Positions 35,124 through 44,869 of a DNA stretch of 62,840 nt are shown piece after piece. Source of the DNA: 66-474 sp051961995 (GTDB lineage Bacteria; Pseudomonadota; Gammaproteobacteria; Xanthomonadales; Rhodanobacteraceae); NCBI GenBank assembly GCA_051961995.1, contig JBQCCR010000019.1, positions 1-62,840 of the forward strand. Reading direction: 5' to 3'. The notes beneath the pieces were generated by a model, which was given only the letters and a program-made list of their open reading frames with translations, had not been told where the DNA came from and searched no databases. Position 1 is the stretch's first letter; every line of letters starts with the position of its first letter. Position numbers and translations under genes: made by a program.

Positions 35124-36734
35124 TCAGCGCCACCCCGAGCTGATCGGGTACCGCCGATCGCGGCCGAATGCGCAGGTGGACACGCGCGGGCCCGGCGCAG
35201 CCTGGCGGCGCTTGAATTCGTTGGCGAGCACCATGCGCACCACGCGATGCACGGTGTCGGCGTCGAAGCCGGAGGCGATGATCTCCGCTTGCGACTGCGC
35301 GCCTTCGATGTAGCGAGAAAGAATGCCGTCCAGAACGTCGTACGGCGGCAGCGAATCCTGGTCGGTTTGCTCCGCTCGCAGTTCCGCCGACGGCGGACGT
35401 TCGATCACGGCGGGCGGGATCGCCTCGCCTTGCGTATTCCGCCATTTCGACAACCGGTACACCTGCGTCTTGTAGACATCCTTCAAGGGCGCGTACGCGC
35501 CGCACATGTCGCCGTACAGCGTCGCGTAGCCGACCGCCATCTCGCTCTTGTTGCCGGTGGTCAGCAGCAGCGCGCCGGTTTCATTGGAGAGCGCCATCAG
35601 CAGCACGCCGCGACTGCGCGATTGCAGGTTCTGCGCGGCGAGGTCGCACAGGCCGTCCGGCGCGACCGGTGCAAGCGTGGCAGTGAACGCATCCACGGCC
35701 GCCTCGATCGGCAGATCGGAATAGCGCACGCCCAGCGCGCGCGCCTGCGCGTGCGCCTCCCGCAGCGACAATTCGGAGGTGTAGCGCGAAGGCAGCATCA
35801 CCGCTCTCACGTGTTCCGCGCCCAGCGCGTCCACCGCGATCGCCAGCGTCAGTCCGGAATCAATGCCTCCGGACAAACCCAAAAGCACGTCCTTGAAACC
35901 GTTCTTGCGCACGTAATCGCGCACGCCGCGCACCAGCCCTGCATAGACAACCGCTTCCTCGCTTTCGTCGCGGAGCGCGGGCCAGTCCAGCGCGCGCAGC
36001 GTGCGTGACTGCGAATCGAATTCGACGAGCAGCAGGTGTTCCTCGAACGACGGCGCGCGCGCGATCACATCACCCGTGGCCGCAACTAGCAGCGATGCGC
36101 CGTCGAACAGCAGATCGTCCTGCCCGCCGATGACGTTGACGTAGGCTACGGCCAAATCGTTTTCGCGCGCGCGTTGCGCGAGCAAGGCTTCGCGCGTCGC
36201 GGCCTGGCGCGTGTCGTAGGGCGAGGCGTTGATCACCAGCAGCAGTTGCGCGCCGTTCGCCGCCGCCCTCGCGGCCGGCTCCGCTTCCCAGATGTCCTCG
36301 CAGATGATCAGGCCGACGCGCACGCCTTCGCAGTCGAACACCAGCGGTTCACTGCCGGGGCGGAAATAGCGTTTCTCGTCGAAGACGGTGTAATTCGGCA
36401 GCGCCTGCTTGTGATAGGTCGCGAGGATGTCGCGATTCGCAATCACCGACGCGGCGTTGTAGACCTCACCGATCGCGTGCGGATGGCCGGCCACGGCGGT
36501 GATGCCGTCAACGTCATTCGCGAGCGTTTCGAGCTCCTGCTCGCAAGCGGCGAGAAACCCCGGGCGCAGCAGCAGATCTTCGGCCGGATAACCGCACAGC
36601 GACTGCTCGGGGAATGCAATCAGGGCCGCACCGCGCGCGCGCGCCTCATCCGCCAGTTCGCGCATCCGCGCCGCGTTCGCCGACACCGCGCCGACCGGAA
36701 AGTCGCATTGGGCAAGAGCGAAGCGTAGGGACAT
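35124..36734 (-). CDS. nadE: NAD+ synthase, glutamine-hydrolysing
   Basis: 536 residues in two domains. The N-terminal nitrilase-type glutaminase (about 1-260) has the catalytic Glu in FPEQSLCGYP, Lys in YHKQALPNYTVFDEKRYF and Cys in GLIICEDIWE. The C-terminal synthetase has the PP-loop LGLSGGIDSGLTLAIA, then TTGNKSEMAVGYATLYGDM. It amidates nicotinate adenine dinucleotide to NAD+ using glutamine. It lies downstream of sucD, separated by a terminator-like hairpin. Confidence 0.97.
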   Translation of the reverse strand: MSLRFALAQCDFPVGAVSANAARMRELADEARARGAALIAFPEQSLCGYPAEDLLLRPGFLAACEQELETLANDVDGITAVAGHPHAIGEVYNAASVIANRDILATYHKQALPNYTVFDEKRYFRPGSEPLVFDCEGVRVGLIICEDIWEAEPAARAAANGAQLLLVINASPYDTRQAATREALLAQRARENDLAVAYVNVIGGQDDLLFDGASLLVAATGDVIARAPSFEEHLLLVEFDSQSRTLRALDWPALRDESEEAVVYAGLVRGVRDYVRKNGFKDVLLGLSGGIDSGLTLAIAVDALGAEHVRAVMLPSRYTSELSLREAHAQARALGVRYSDLPIEAAVDAFTATLAPVAPDGLCDLAAQNLQSRSRGVLLMALSNETGALLLTTGNKSEMAVGYATLYGDMCGAYAPLKDVYKTQVYRLSKWRNTQGEAIPPAVIERPPSAELRAEQTDQDSLPPYDVLDGILSRYIEGAQSQAEIIASGFDADTVHRVVRMVLANEFKRRQAAPGPRVSTCAFGRDRRYPISSGWR

Positions 36735-36757
36735 GCTTCTCGAACTCCAGAAACAGC

Positions 36758-36780
36758 GAGGCCGCGATCAACGCGGCCTC
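36758..36780 (-). terminator. probable intrinsic terminator after sucCD
   Basis: A 9-bp perfect stem, GAGGCCGCG/CGCGGCCTC with a 5-base loop, is followed on the minus strand by GCTGTTTCT. It is 23 bases past the sucD stop and before nadE. The T-run is interrupted, so termination may be partial. Confidence 0.6.
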
Positions 36781-36803
36781 ACATTCTAATCCAGCGCCAC
36801 GGA

Positions 36804-37679
36804 TCAGCCTTTCATCTTCCCCGCCAGCGTCTTGCCCAGATCCGCCGGCGATTTCACCGTGGTGACGCCGGCCTTTTCCAGCGCGGCAAACTTGGCCGCC
36901 GCGGTGCCCTTGCCACCGGAGATGATTGCACCGGCGTGGCCCATGCGCTTGCCGGCCGGCGCCGAGGCGCCGGCGATGAACGCGACCACCGGTTTGGTGA
37001 CATATTCGGCGATGAACTCCGCCGCTTCCTCTTCCGCGCTGCCGCCGATTTCGCCGACCATGATGATGCCCTTCGTCTGCGGGTCGTCCTGGAACAGCTT
37101 GAGGCAGTCGATGAAGTTCAGGCCATTGATCGGATCACCGCCGATGCCGATGCAGGTGGATTGCCCCAGGCCCGCCTGCGTGGTCTGGAACACCGCTTCG
37201 TAGGTGAGCGTGCCCGAGCGCGAGACGATGCCGACGGAACCGGGCTTGTGGATATGGCCCGGCATGATGCCGATCTTGCACTCACCGGGCGTGATGACGC
37301 CGGGGCAGTTCGGGCCGATCAGCACAGTGTCGGGATATTCCTTCAGCACGTTCTTGACGCGCAGCATGTCGAGCACGGGAATGCCCTCGGTGATCGTCAC
37401 GATCACGCGCACGCCGGCCGCGGCAGCTTCGAGGATCGCGTCGGCCGCGAACGGCGGCGGCACGAAGATCATGGACGCATCCGCGCCGGTATCGGCCACC
37501 GCGTCCTGCACGGTGTTGTAGACCGGCAGGCCGATGTGCTCACTGCCGCCCTTGCCTGGCGTCACGCCGCCGACCAGCTTGGTGCCGTAGTCCAGCGCCT
37601 GCTCGGAATGGAACGTGCCCTGCTGGCCGGTGAAGCCCTGGCAGATGACTTTGGTGTTCTTGTTGACGAGAACGGACAT
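36804..37679 (-). CDS. sucD: succinyl-CoA synthetase (ADP-forming) alpha subunit
   Basis: 291 residues. The CoA-binding Rossmann fold starts CQGFTGQQGTFHS; GNCPGVITPGECKIGIMPG is the central motif; the phosphorylated active-site His is in GHAGAIISGGKGTA. With SucC it interconverts succinyl-CoA and succinate with ADP/ATP in the TCA cycle. It follows sucC on the same strand after 107 bases. Confidence 0.98.
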   Translation of the reverse strand: MSVLVNKNTKVICQGFTGQQGTFHSEQALDYGTKLVGGVTPGKGGSEHIGLPVYNTVQDAVADTGADASMIFVPPPFAADAILEAAAAGVRVIVTITEGIPVLDMLRVKNVLKEYPDTVLIGPNCPGVITPGECKIGIMPGHIHKPGSVGIVSRSGTLTYEAVFQTTQAGLGQSTCIGIGGDPINGLNFIDCLKLFQDDPQTKGIIMVGEIGGSAEEEAAEFIAEYVTKPVVAFIAGASAPAGKRMGHAGAIISGGKGTAAAKFAALEKAGVTTVKSPADLGKTLAGKMKG

Positions 37680-37786
37680 GAGAATTCCTGAATCTTGAAA
37701 AATGGCCCCCGTATCAGCGCACGTCCCTGTGCTGTCCGGGGCTCGGCCATCCTGGCCTCGGCTTTCGCTTCGATCGATATTTCGGT

Positions 37787-38953
37787 TTACGCAGCTTTTG
37801 CCGCCGCCACAGCCTTGGTCGCCGCGTCGTTCAAGTCATCCGCCGGCGTGATCTTCAGGCCGGAGTTTGCGAGCAGCGCGCGGCCCTGCTCGACGTTGGT
37901 GCCCTGCAGGCGCACGACCACCGGAATCGTCAGGCCGACTTCCTTCACCGCGGCGATGATGCCTTCGGCGATCAGATCGCAACGGACGATGCCGCCGAAG
38001 ATGTTGACCAGGATCGCGCGCACCTTGTCGGACGAGAGGATCAGCTTGAACGCTTCGGTGACGCGCTCTTTCGTCGCGCCGCCGCCGACGTCGAGGAAGT
38101 TGGCGGGCTCGCCGCCGGCCAGCTTGATCACGTCCATCGTCGCCATCGCGAGGCCGGCCCCGTTGACCATGCAGCCGATCGATCCGTCCATCGTGACGTA
38201 GTTCAAGTGATTGGCCGCGGCTTCGGCCTCGGCGTGGTCTTCCTGCGACACATCGCGCATCGCGACGAGCTTCGGATGGCGGAACTCGGCGTTGTCGTCG
38301 GAATTGACCTTGCCGTCCAGCGCCATCAGGTCGCCGGACTTCACGATCGCCAGCGGATTCAATTCGATCAGCGAGAGATCCTTCTCGTTGAACAGCTTGT
38401 ACATCCCCAGCATGATCTTGGAGAGCTGGTTCACCTGCTTGGCATTCAAGCCCATCGAGAATCCGAGCTGGCGGCACTGGTACGGCTGCAGGCCCTGCAC
38501 GAAATCCACGATCACGGTGTGGATGTCGTCCGGCGTCTCGCGCGCGACCTGCTCGATGTCCACGCCGCCGCGCGCGGAGGCGATGAAGGCGACGGCCTTG
38601 GCGCCGCGATCTACCAGCATCGAGAGATAAAGTTCCTTGGCGATGTCGTTGGCGTCGGTGACCAGCACCAGATTCACCGGCAACGCGCGGCCGCCGGATT
38701 GGTAGGTCTCCATGTTGCGCCCGAGCATGCCGGCCGCGGCCGCCTTCACTTCATCCAGCGACTTGCAGAATTTGACGCCGCCGGCCTTGCCGCGCCCGCC
38801 GGCGTGGATCTGCGCCTTCACCATCCATTGCTCGCCACCCAGCGCGCGCGCCGCGTCGACCGCCGCTTCCGGCGTGTCGGCGACCTTGCCGGGGGGAACC
38901 GCAATGCCGAAATCGGCGAACAGTTGCTTGGCCTGATACTCGTGGAAATTCAT
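37787..38953 (-). CDS. sucC: succinyl-CoA synthetase (ADP-forming) beta subunit
   Basis: 388 residues with the ATP-grasp domain (KAQIHAGGRGKAGGVKF near residues 45-60, ELYLSMLVDRG) and the C-terminal ligase domain with CMVNGAGLAMATMD and FGGIVRCDLIAEG. MNFHEYQAKQLF is the universal N-terminus. It is divergent from pilS, as in other xanthomonads. Confidence 0.98.
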   Translation of the reverse strand: MNFHEYQAKQLFADFGIAVPPGKVADTPEAAVDAARALGGEQWMVKAQIHAGGRGKAGGVKFCKSLDEVKAAAAGMLGRNMETYQSGGRALPVNLVLVTDANDIAKELYLSMLVDRGAKAVAFIASARGGVDIEQVARETPDDIHTVIVDFVQGLQPYQCRQLGFSMGLNAKQVNQLSKIMLGMYKLFNEKDLSLIELNPLAIVKSGDLMALDGKVNSDDNAEFRHPKLVAMRDVSQEDHAEAEAAANHLNYVTMDGSIGCMVNGAGLAMATMDVIKLAGGEPANFLDVGGGATKERVTEAFKLILSSDKVRAILVNIFGGIVRCDLIAEGIIAAVKEVGLTIPVVVRLQGTNVEQGRALLANSGLKITPADDLNDAATKAVAAAKAA

Positions 38954-38980
38954 GGGGCCTTTGCCTTCCTATAAAAGTGC

Positions 38981-39072
38981 GGACATGGACGTCCGCTTCT
39001 TGACTCTCGCGCCGATGGATCGGCGCAAAAGCTTGCGTCGCGGCCACGGATGTCCGCTTTTTGATCTCCGCG
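38981..39072. repeat. direct repeat pair upstream of sucC
   Basis: Two imperfect copies, GGACATGGACGTCCGCTTCT(TGA) at 38981 and GGCCACGGATGTCCGCTTTT(TGA) at 39042, followed by similar CTCxGCGC ends. The spacing is 61 bases. They lie in the sucC-pilS divergent region and would be transcribed as part of the sucC leader. The GGACATGGACGTCC core is itself a near palindrome. Confidence 0.75.
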
Positions 39073-39214
39073 CGGAGGGAGCAGCGCATAAATACCGGCG
39101 ACAGCCGCGTATTGTTGCGGCAAGCGCGCGCCAAGTCCAATCGGCCTGCGATCCGCACTGCAAAAAAGCGCAACAGGCCTTGTGCGCGCGCCGCACACAC
39201 TGGATCATCGCGCG

Positions 39215-40843
39215 GTGTCCACCCCTCCCCAAACCGCCCTGACCCCGCGCGCGCTCTCGGCCGGCGATACGCTGCGCCGCGAACTGTATGTGCTGAACCT
39301 GTTCCGCGTGCTGCAAGCGTTGGTGTATGTGGCGCTGTCCTTCAGCGAGGTCGCGGTGGACTGGCTGCCGGTGCGTTTGCCCGCACTGGCGCGACTGACC
39401 GCCGCGGCCTACCTGTTGTTCGCGCTGGTCGCGCTGCTGCGCACGCGGCAGATGCCGCGCATGCTGACCGCGAATGTCGGCGCGTGCCTCGGGATCGATG
39501 TGCTGGCCGCGTTGCTGGCTGCGCTGATGATGCCGGCCGCGCACACCGGCGTGGCCGCCATGCTGGTAATCAACGTCGCGGCCGGCGCGCTGCTGCTGCC
39601 GCCACGGCTGGCGGCCCTGTTTGCCGCCCTGGCCGCCCTGGCGATGGTCGGGCAAGCCGTCGGCGGAAGCGGCGACACCGGCCGCAACCTGCTGGAGTCG
39701 GGGCTGTTCGGGCTCGCGTATTTTGCGACTGCCTCGCTGTGCTACGCGCTGGGCAAGCAGATGCGCGCCAGCGAAGCGCTCGCGGAACGGCGCGGACTGG
39801 ACCTGGCCAATCTCAGCCAGGTCAACGAACTGATCATCCGCCGGATGAAAACCGGCGTGCTGCTCGTGGACGATGCCAATCACATCCACCAGATCAACGA
39901 ATCCGCCTGGACGCTGCTGGGCAATCCGACGCTGGACAAGCGCAACCTTGGCGAAGTCGCGCCGGAGCTGTCGCGCCGGCTGTACCACTGGCGCGCCACC
40001 AGCAAGCTGGACACCAGCGCGGTGGCACTGGCCGAGGGCGTGCCGGAAGTGGTGCCGCGCTTTACGCGGCTGGCGGCCAACGACGATTCGCACGTGCTGA
40101 TCTTCCTCGACGACACCTCGCTGGTGTCGCGCCGTGCGGAGCAGTTGACGCTGACCACGCTGGGCCGGCTGTCCGCCTCGATTGCGCACGAGATCCGCAA
40201 CCCGCTGGCCGCAATCCGCTACTCCGCGCAGTTGCTGGCCGAGTCGCACGACCTGCCGGATTCCGACCAGCGCATGGTGGAGATCATCAACAACCACTGC
40301 GGGCGCTTGAACGAGATCATCGAGAACATCCTGCAGTTGTCGCGGCGCGAGCGCTCGCGGCCCGAGGCGCTGGACTTGAACGCGTGGGTGCTGACCTTCG
40401 TGGACGAATACAAGGAAGCCAATGACCTCGGCGGCGACAACCTGCGCGCGCTGCTGTATCCGCATGCGGTCGCGGCGGTGGCCGATCCGCAGCACTTGCA
40501 GCAGGTGGTGTGGAACCTGGTGCAGAACGCGATCCGCTACGGCCGCCTGCCGGACGAGCCTGCGCGGGTGATGATCGTGGCACGGCTGGCCAGCGACGAC
40601 GGTCCGCCGCTGATCGAAGTGATTGATCGCGGCCCGGGCATCCCGCCGAAAGTGGCCGCGCAGGTTTTCGAGCCGTTCATCACCACCCATGAATAAGGCA
40701 CCGGGCTGGGCCTGTATCTGGCCCGCCAGATGTGCGAAGCCAACCAGGCGGCCCTCGAATACGTGCCGGTCGCGGGCGGCGGCAGTTGCTTCCGGATCAC
40801 GCTGACCGCACCGGTAAGGATGCCGGTGGGCAGCGAGGCCTAG
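39215..40843 (+). pseudogene. pilS: PilS sensor histidine kinase, interrupted by in-frame TAA at 40694-40696
   Basis: PilS phosphorylates PilR to switch on type IV pilin expression. The frame from GTG 39215 gives six N-terminal membrane helices, a PAS-like linker, the His box with His325 in SIAHEIRNPLAAIRYSAQLL, N box VWNLVQNAIRYG and G1 IDRGPGIPP. At codon 494 a TAA interrupts FITTHE-stop-GTGLGLYLARQM; the 49 codons after it (to TAG 40841) encode the G2 box and the rest of the ATP-binding domain in the same frame. The usual residue there is Lys, so one substitution (AAA to TAA) suffices. The truncated product would lack the G2 glycines and should not bind ATP properly. Confidence 0.85.
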
Positions 40844-40846
40844 ACA

Positions 40847-40927
40847 GGTTGCCGGTTGTTGGTGGCCGGTTCTCGGGAAAGCCACCGACAGGCGCTTCCG
40901 GCAACCGGCCACCAACAACTGACAACC
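40847..40927. repeat. inverted pair of 7-bp arrays between pilS and pilR
   Basis: The left arm (40847-40874) reads GGTTGCC, GGTTGTT, GGTGGCC, GGTTCTC. The right arm (40898-40927), reverse-complemented, reads GGTTGTC, AGTTGTT, GGTGGCC, GGTTGCC, GG. The two arms can pair over most of their length around a 23-base loop. The unit is related to the CGGTTGT array next to hutG. Confidence 0.85.
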
Positions 40928-41014
40928 AAGCATCAGTTCCTGCGCCCGGCGCTTTCCCCTGCTACCGTCACGCGCTACCCTGCACAACGAAAATTCCTGG
41001 GGCTTCGGGGTCCA

Positions 41015-42385
41015 ATGGGCAGCAGCAAACAGACCGTCCTGGTCATCGATGACGAGCGCGACATCCGCGAGCTGTTGAGCATCACGCTCGGACGCATGGA
41101 CCTCAACGTGGACGCGGCCGCGAACGTGGCCGAAGCCAAGCGCCTGCTTTCCGAGCAGTCCTATGACCTGTGCTTCACCGACATGCGCCTGCCGGACGGC
41201 ACCGGCCAGGAGCTGATCGAGCTGATCGCGCGCCAGTATCCCGATACGCCGGTGGCGATGATCACGGCATACGGCAATGTCGAAGCCGCGGTGGATGCGC
41301 TGAAGGCCGGCGCGTTCGATTTCGTCTCCAAGCCGGTTGACATCAACATGCTGCGCCGGATGGTGCAGACCGCGTTGCGGCTGGCGCAGGAGAAACAGTC
41401 CGGCGGCGCGTCGCAACAGGGCCGCCTGATCGGCGATTCGCCGGCGATGCAGGAGGTGCGCTCGCGCATAGACAAGCTTTCGCGCAGCCAGGCGCCGGTC
41501 TACATCAGCGGCGAATCGGGCGTGGGCAAGGAACTGGTCGCGCGGTTGATCCACGAGCAGGGCCCGCGTGCAGGCGGCCCGTTCGTGCCGGTGAACTGCG
41601 GCGCGATTCCCTCGGAACTGATGGAAAGCGAATTCTTCGGCCACAAGAAAGGTTCGTTCACCGGCGCGCATGCCGACAAGGATGGCCTGTTCCAGGCCGC
41701 CAACGGCGGCACGCTGTTCCTCGATGAAGTCGCGGAACTGCCGCTGCACATGCAGGTAAAACTGCTGCGCGTGATCCAGGAAAAAGCCGTGCGCCCGATC
41801 GGCGGGCGCGGCGAGGCGGTGGTGGACGTGCGCATTCTTTCCGCGACCCACAAGGATCTGGCGCGGCTCACCCAGACGGGCCAGTTCCGGCAGGACCTGT
41901 TCTATCGCATCAACGTCATCGAACTGCGCGTGCCGCCTCTGCGCGAACGCCGTGGCGACGTGCCGAAACTCGCGGTACGCATCCTCGATCGCCTCGCCGA
42001 ACAATCCGGCATGGCCGCGCCGCGGCTGAAACCGGACGCGCTGCAGGCGCTGGCCGATTACGATTTCCCCGGCAACGTGCGCGAACTGGAAAACATCCTC
42101 GAGCGCGCGGTCGCACTGTGCGAGCACGGCGTGATCGAAGTCGGCGACCTGATGCTTCAGCCCTCCCGCCGCTCGCGCGACGACGAGGACGAGGAGTTCG
42201 AGGAAGAGGACGACCTCGCCGGCGGCGACGGCGTGGCGCTGGACGACTACATCTCCAATGTCGAGCGCGAGGCGATCCTGCGCGCGTTGAAGGAAACCCG
42301 CTACAACAAGACCGCCGCGGCCAAGAAACTCGGCATCACCTTCCGCGCGTTGCGCTACAAACTGAAAAAACTCGCCATCGATTGA
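41015..42385 (+). CDS. pilR: PilR sigma-54-dependent response regulator
   Basis: 456 residues. The receiver domain has Asp56 in CFTDMRLPDG and Lys in VSKPVD. The AAA+ domain has Walker A GESGVGKE, the sigma-54-contact loop GSFTGAH (GAFTGA variant), Walker B GGTLFLDEV and an arginine finger region FRQDLFYRINV. A long acidic linker (DDEDEEFEEEDD) leads to the Fis-type helix-turn-helix TAAAKKLGITFRALRYKLKKL. It activates pilA with RpoN. It is intact, unlike its partner pilS. Confidence 0.96.
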   Translation: MGSSKQTVLVIDDERDIRELLSITLGRMDLNVDAAANVAEAKRLLSEQSYDLCFTDMRLPDGTGQELIELIARQYPDTPVAMITAYGNVEAAVDALKAGAFDFVSKPVDINMLRRMVQTALRLAQEKQSGGASQQGRLIGDSPAMQEVRSRIDKLSRSQAPVYISGESGVGKELVARLIHEQGPRAGGPFVPVNCGAIPSELMESEFFGHKKGSFTGAHADKDGLFQAANGGTLFLDEVAELPLHMQVKLLRVIQEKAVRPIGGRGEAVVDVRILSATHKDLARLTQTGQFRQDLFYRINVIELRVPPLRERRGDVPKLAVRILDRLAEQSGMAAPRLKPDALQALADYDFPGNVRELENILERAVALCEHGVIEVGDLMLQPSRRSRDDEDEEFEEEDDLAGGDGVALDDYISNVEREAILRALKETRYNKTAAAKKLGITFRALRYKLKKLAID

Positions 42386-42394
42386 GCGCGTCCG

Positions 42395-44746
42395 TCATTG
42401 CGGATACGCACTCATCGAATACGGCCGCGCATCGGGCGCAATGCCCCACTGCCTGTTCGGTTGCGCGCTCATCACGAAATGCAATTCGCCGCCGGCCATG
42501 ATTTCGTCGTGGCCTATCCACACGCGCTGCAACGGTTTGCCGTCGAGCGACACGCTGCCGACGTAGGGATGCGCATCGTCCAGATGGTCGGCCACGATCG
42601 TGAACGTCTTGCCGTTGGGCAGATGCAGCACCGCGCGGCGCACGAACGGCCGCCCGATCACGTACTGGTTGCTGGCCGGCGCGACCGGATAGAAACCCAG
42701 CGCGGTGAAGATATACCACGCCGACATCTGGCCGAGGTCGTCGTTGCCGGCGAGGCCTGACGGCGTGGGCGCATATTGCGAACGCATGATCTGCGCCAGC
42801 CGCTGCTGCGTCTTCCACGGCGCGCCCGCGTAATCGTACAGATACGCGATGTGGTGGCTGGGCTCGTTGCCGTGCGCGTACCAGCCGATCAGTCCGGAAA
42901 CATCCTCCAGACTGGCGAACACCTTCGGATTAATCTTCGCGTCGAACACGGCGTCGAGCTTCGCGACCAGCTTGTCGTCACCGCCGAGCGCGCCGCTCAG
43001 GCCGGCGACGTCCTGCGGCTCGTACCACGAGTATTGCCAGCTGTTGCCTTCGGTGAAGCCGGAATCCTCACCCGCTTTGGCCGGATCGAAGGGTTCGCGG
43101 AACTTGCCGTCGCTCAGTTTGGGCCGCGCGAAACCGACCGACGGATCGAACACGTTGCGCCAGTTGCCGGCGCGCTTTCCGAATTGCGCGGCGATGTCGG
43201 CCTTGCCCATCGCCCTGGCCATCTGCGCGATGGTCCAGTCGTCGAACGCATATTCCAGCGTCTTCGAAACCGATTCCGGTTCGTGATCCTCGGGCACGTA
43301 GCCGAGCCGCATGTAGTCGCGCAGGTCGCCGTAGGGCGCATAGGTTGCGCTGGCAACCATCGCCTTCAACGCGGCATCCGCATCGAAACCGCGGATGCCT
43401 TTCATGTACGCATCGGCGATCACCGGCACCGCGTGGTAGCCGATCATGCACCAGGTCTCCAACCCCTGGTACGCCCACACCGGCAGGATTCCGTACGGAC
43501 TTGCCTGTTGCGCGGCGATCAGCGAGTGCACGAAATCGTCCATGCGCCTGTGCGGTTGGATCAAGGTCATCAGCGGCTGCTGCGCGCGGTACACGTCCCA
43601 CAGCGACCAAGTCGAGTAGAAGGTGAAGCCGTTCGCCTTGTGGACCGCGTGATCCGGCCCGCGGTATTCACCATTCACGTCCATTGCCAGATTCGGCGCG
43701 ATCAGCGCGTGGTAGAGCGCGGTGTAGAAGTTCGTGCGCACGTCCGGCGCAGCATCCACGTCCATCGCCGACAATGCCTGCGCCCATTCGCGTTTCGCCG
43801 CTGCGCGCGTCGCATCGAAATCCCAGCCCTTGTCGCTGTCGAGATTGGCGACCGCATTGGCTTCGCTGACCGTCGAGATCGCCACCTTCACCAGCAGCGG
43901 CGATGTCAACTTACCGAACTCGAACACGCCCTCGAGCTGCTTGCCGGCGATCGCGTCGTTGCCGGCCGGGTTCGCGTCGGGGCCCTTGAAGCCCTTGTAG
44001 GGGATGTCGGTTTCACGATTGACCAGCCGGTGCGTGCGCATCGGCTGCGAAAAGCGGATCGCGAAATACAACTGCCGGCCCGGCGCCCAGCCGCGCGTTT
44101 CGCGATAGCCGGTGACCATGCCGTCGGCGCGCACGCGCAATCGCGCCCACAGCACCTTGGCCGCGTAGTCGTAGATGCTCGGGCGAAGGTCCAGCAGCAC
44201 GTGCGCGTCCTGCCCGCGCGGGAAGGCGTAGCGATGCCAGCCCACCCGCGCGTTCGCGGTCAGCTCCACGCGCACATGCGAATCTTTCAATGTCACCGCG
44301 TAGTAGCCCGGCTGCGCGACTTCGCTCCGGTGATCGAAAGAAGACCGGTAGCCGCTGCCGGACCGGTCCGGATCGCCCGGGTCGAGTTGCGGCTCGCCCG
44401 TGCCCGGCATCAGCAACACGTCGCCGAGATCCGAATGGCCGCTGCCGGAGAAGTGCGTGTGCGAGAAACCGAGGATGCTGTGGTCATCGTAACGATAGCC
44501 GGCCGCCCATTTGTAGGCGTGCTTGAAATCCGGCATCGCGGTGTCCGGGCTCAACTGGATCATGCCGAACGGAACCGTGGCGCCGGGAAAGGTATGGCCG
44601 TCGCCGCCGGTGCCGATCAGCGGATTCACCGCGCTCCAGCGCGAGTTCGCATCGGCTGCATGCGCACCGGGGATGGCAAGGCACAACGCCAGCAGCGCGC
44701 CGGCGCATCCACGCATGATGCGTGCACCACGAAATCTTGCATTCAT
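42395..44746 (-). CDS. GH92 family alpha-1,2-mannosidase
   Basis: 783 residues from ATG 44746, with GGAGG 9 bases upstream and a signal peptide (about 1-33). GH92 enzymes are calcium-dependent exo-alpha-mannosidases that trim mannose from high-mannose N-glycans or fungal mannan. Family motifs: NPLIGTGGDGHTFPGATVPFGM, GYRYDDHSILGFSHTHFSGSG, FYTALYHALIAPN, GNEPSHHIAYLYDYAG and GNDDLGQMSAWYIFTALGFYP. It is transcribed away from the ars operon and is separated by it from the second GH92 gene. Confidence 0.95.
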   Translation of the reverse strand: MNARFRGARIMRGCAGALLALCLAIPGAHAADANSRWSAVNPLIGTGGDGHTFPGATVPFGMIQLSPDTAMPDFKHAYKWAAGYRYDDHSILGFSHTHFSGSGHSDLGDVLLMPGTGEPQLDPGDPDRSGSGYRSSFDHRSEVAQPGYYAVTLKDSHVRVELTANARVGWHRYAFPRGQDAHVLLDLRPSIYDYAAKVLWARLRVRADGMVTGYRETRGWAPGRQLYFAIRFSQPMRTHRLVNRETDIPYKGFKGPDANPAGNDAIAGKQLEGVFEFGKLTSPLLVKVAISTVSEANAVANLDSDKGWDFDATRAAAKREWAQALSAMDVDAAPDVRTNFYTALYHALIAPNLAMDVNGEYRGPDHAVHKANGFTFYSTWSLWDVYRAQQPLMTLIQPHRRMDDFVHSLIAAQQASPYGILPVWAYQGLETWCMIGYHAVPVIADAYMKGIRGFDADAALKAMVASATYAPYGDLRDYMRLGYVPEDHEPESVSKTLEYAFDDWTIAQMARAMGKADIAAQFGKRAGNWRNVFDPSVGFARPKLSDGKFREPFDPAKAGEDSGFTEGNSWQYSWYEPQDVAGLSGALGGDDKLVAKLDAVFDAKINPKVFASLEDVSGLIGWYAHGNEPSHHIAYLYDYAGAPWKTQQRLAQIMRSQYAPTPSGLAGNDDLGQMSAWYIFTALGFYPVAPASNQYVIGRPFVRRAVLHLPNGKTFTIVADHLDDAHPYVGSVSLDGKPLQRVWIGHDEIMAGGELHFVMSAQPNRQWGIAPDARPYSMSAYPQ

Positions 44747-44869
44747 GACTCGCAACCTCCCGGCGACTGGCCGAACCGGCGCAAGCTAGCACGCCGTTGC
44801 GGACCGCGAGAACTGGCGTGGGTCATGCGATCCCCACTGCGACCGGGAGCGGAGAGTCGGGCAGGTCAC

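Noticed and set aside
38969..42127. A 1052-codon open frame on the minus strand across sucC, pilS and pilR
   Set aside because: It is the mirror of real coding genes in high-GC DNA: low-complexity Arg/His/Gln-rich translation and no domain. pilS and pilR carry all the family motifs on the other strand.
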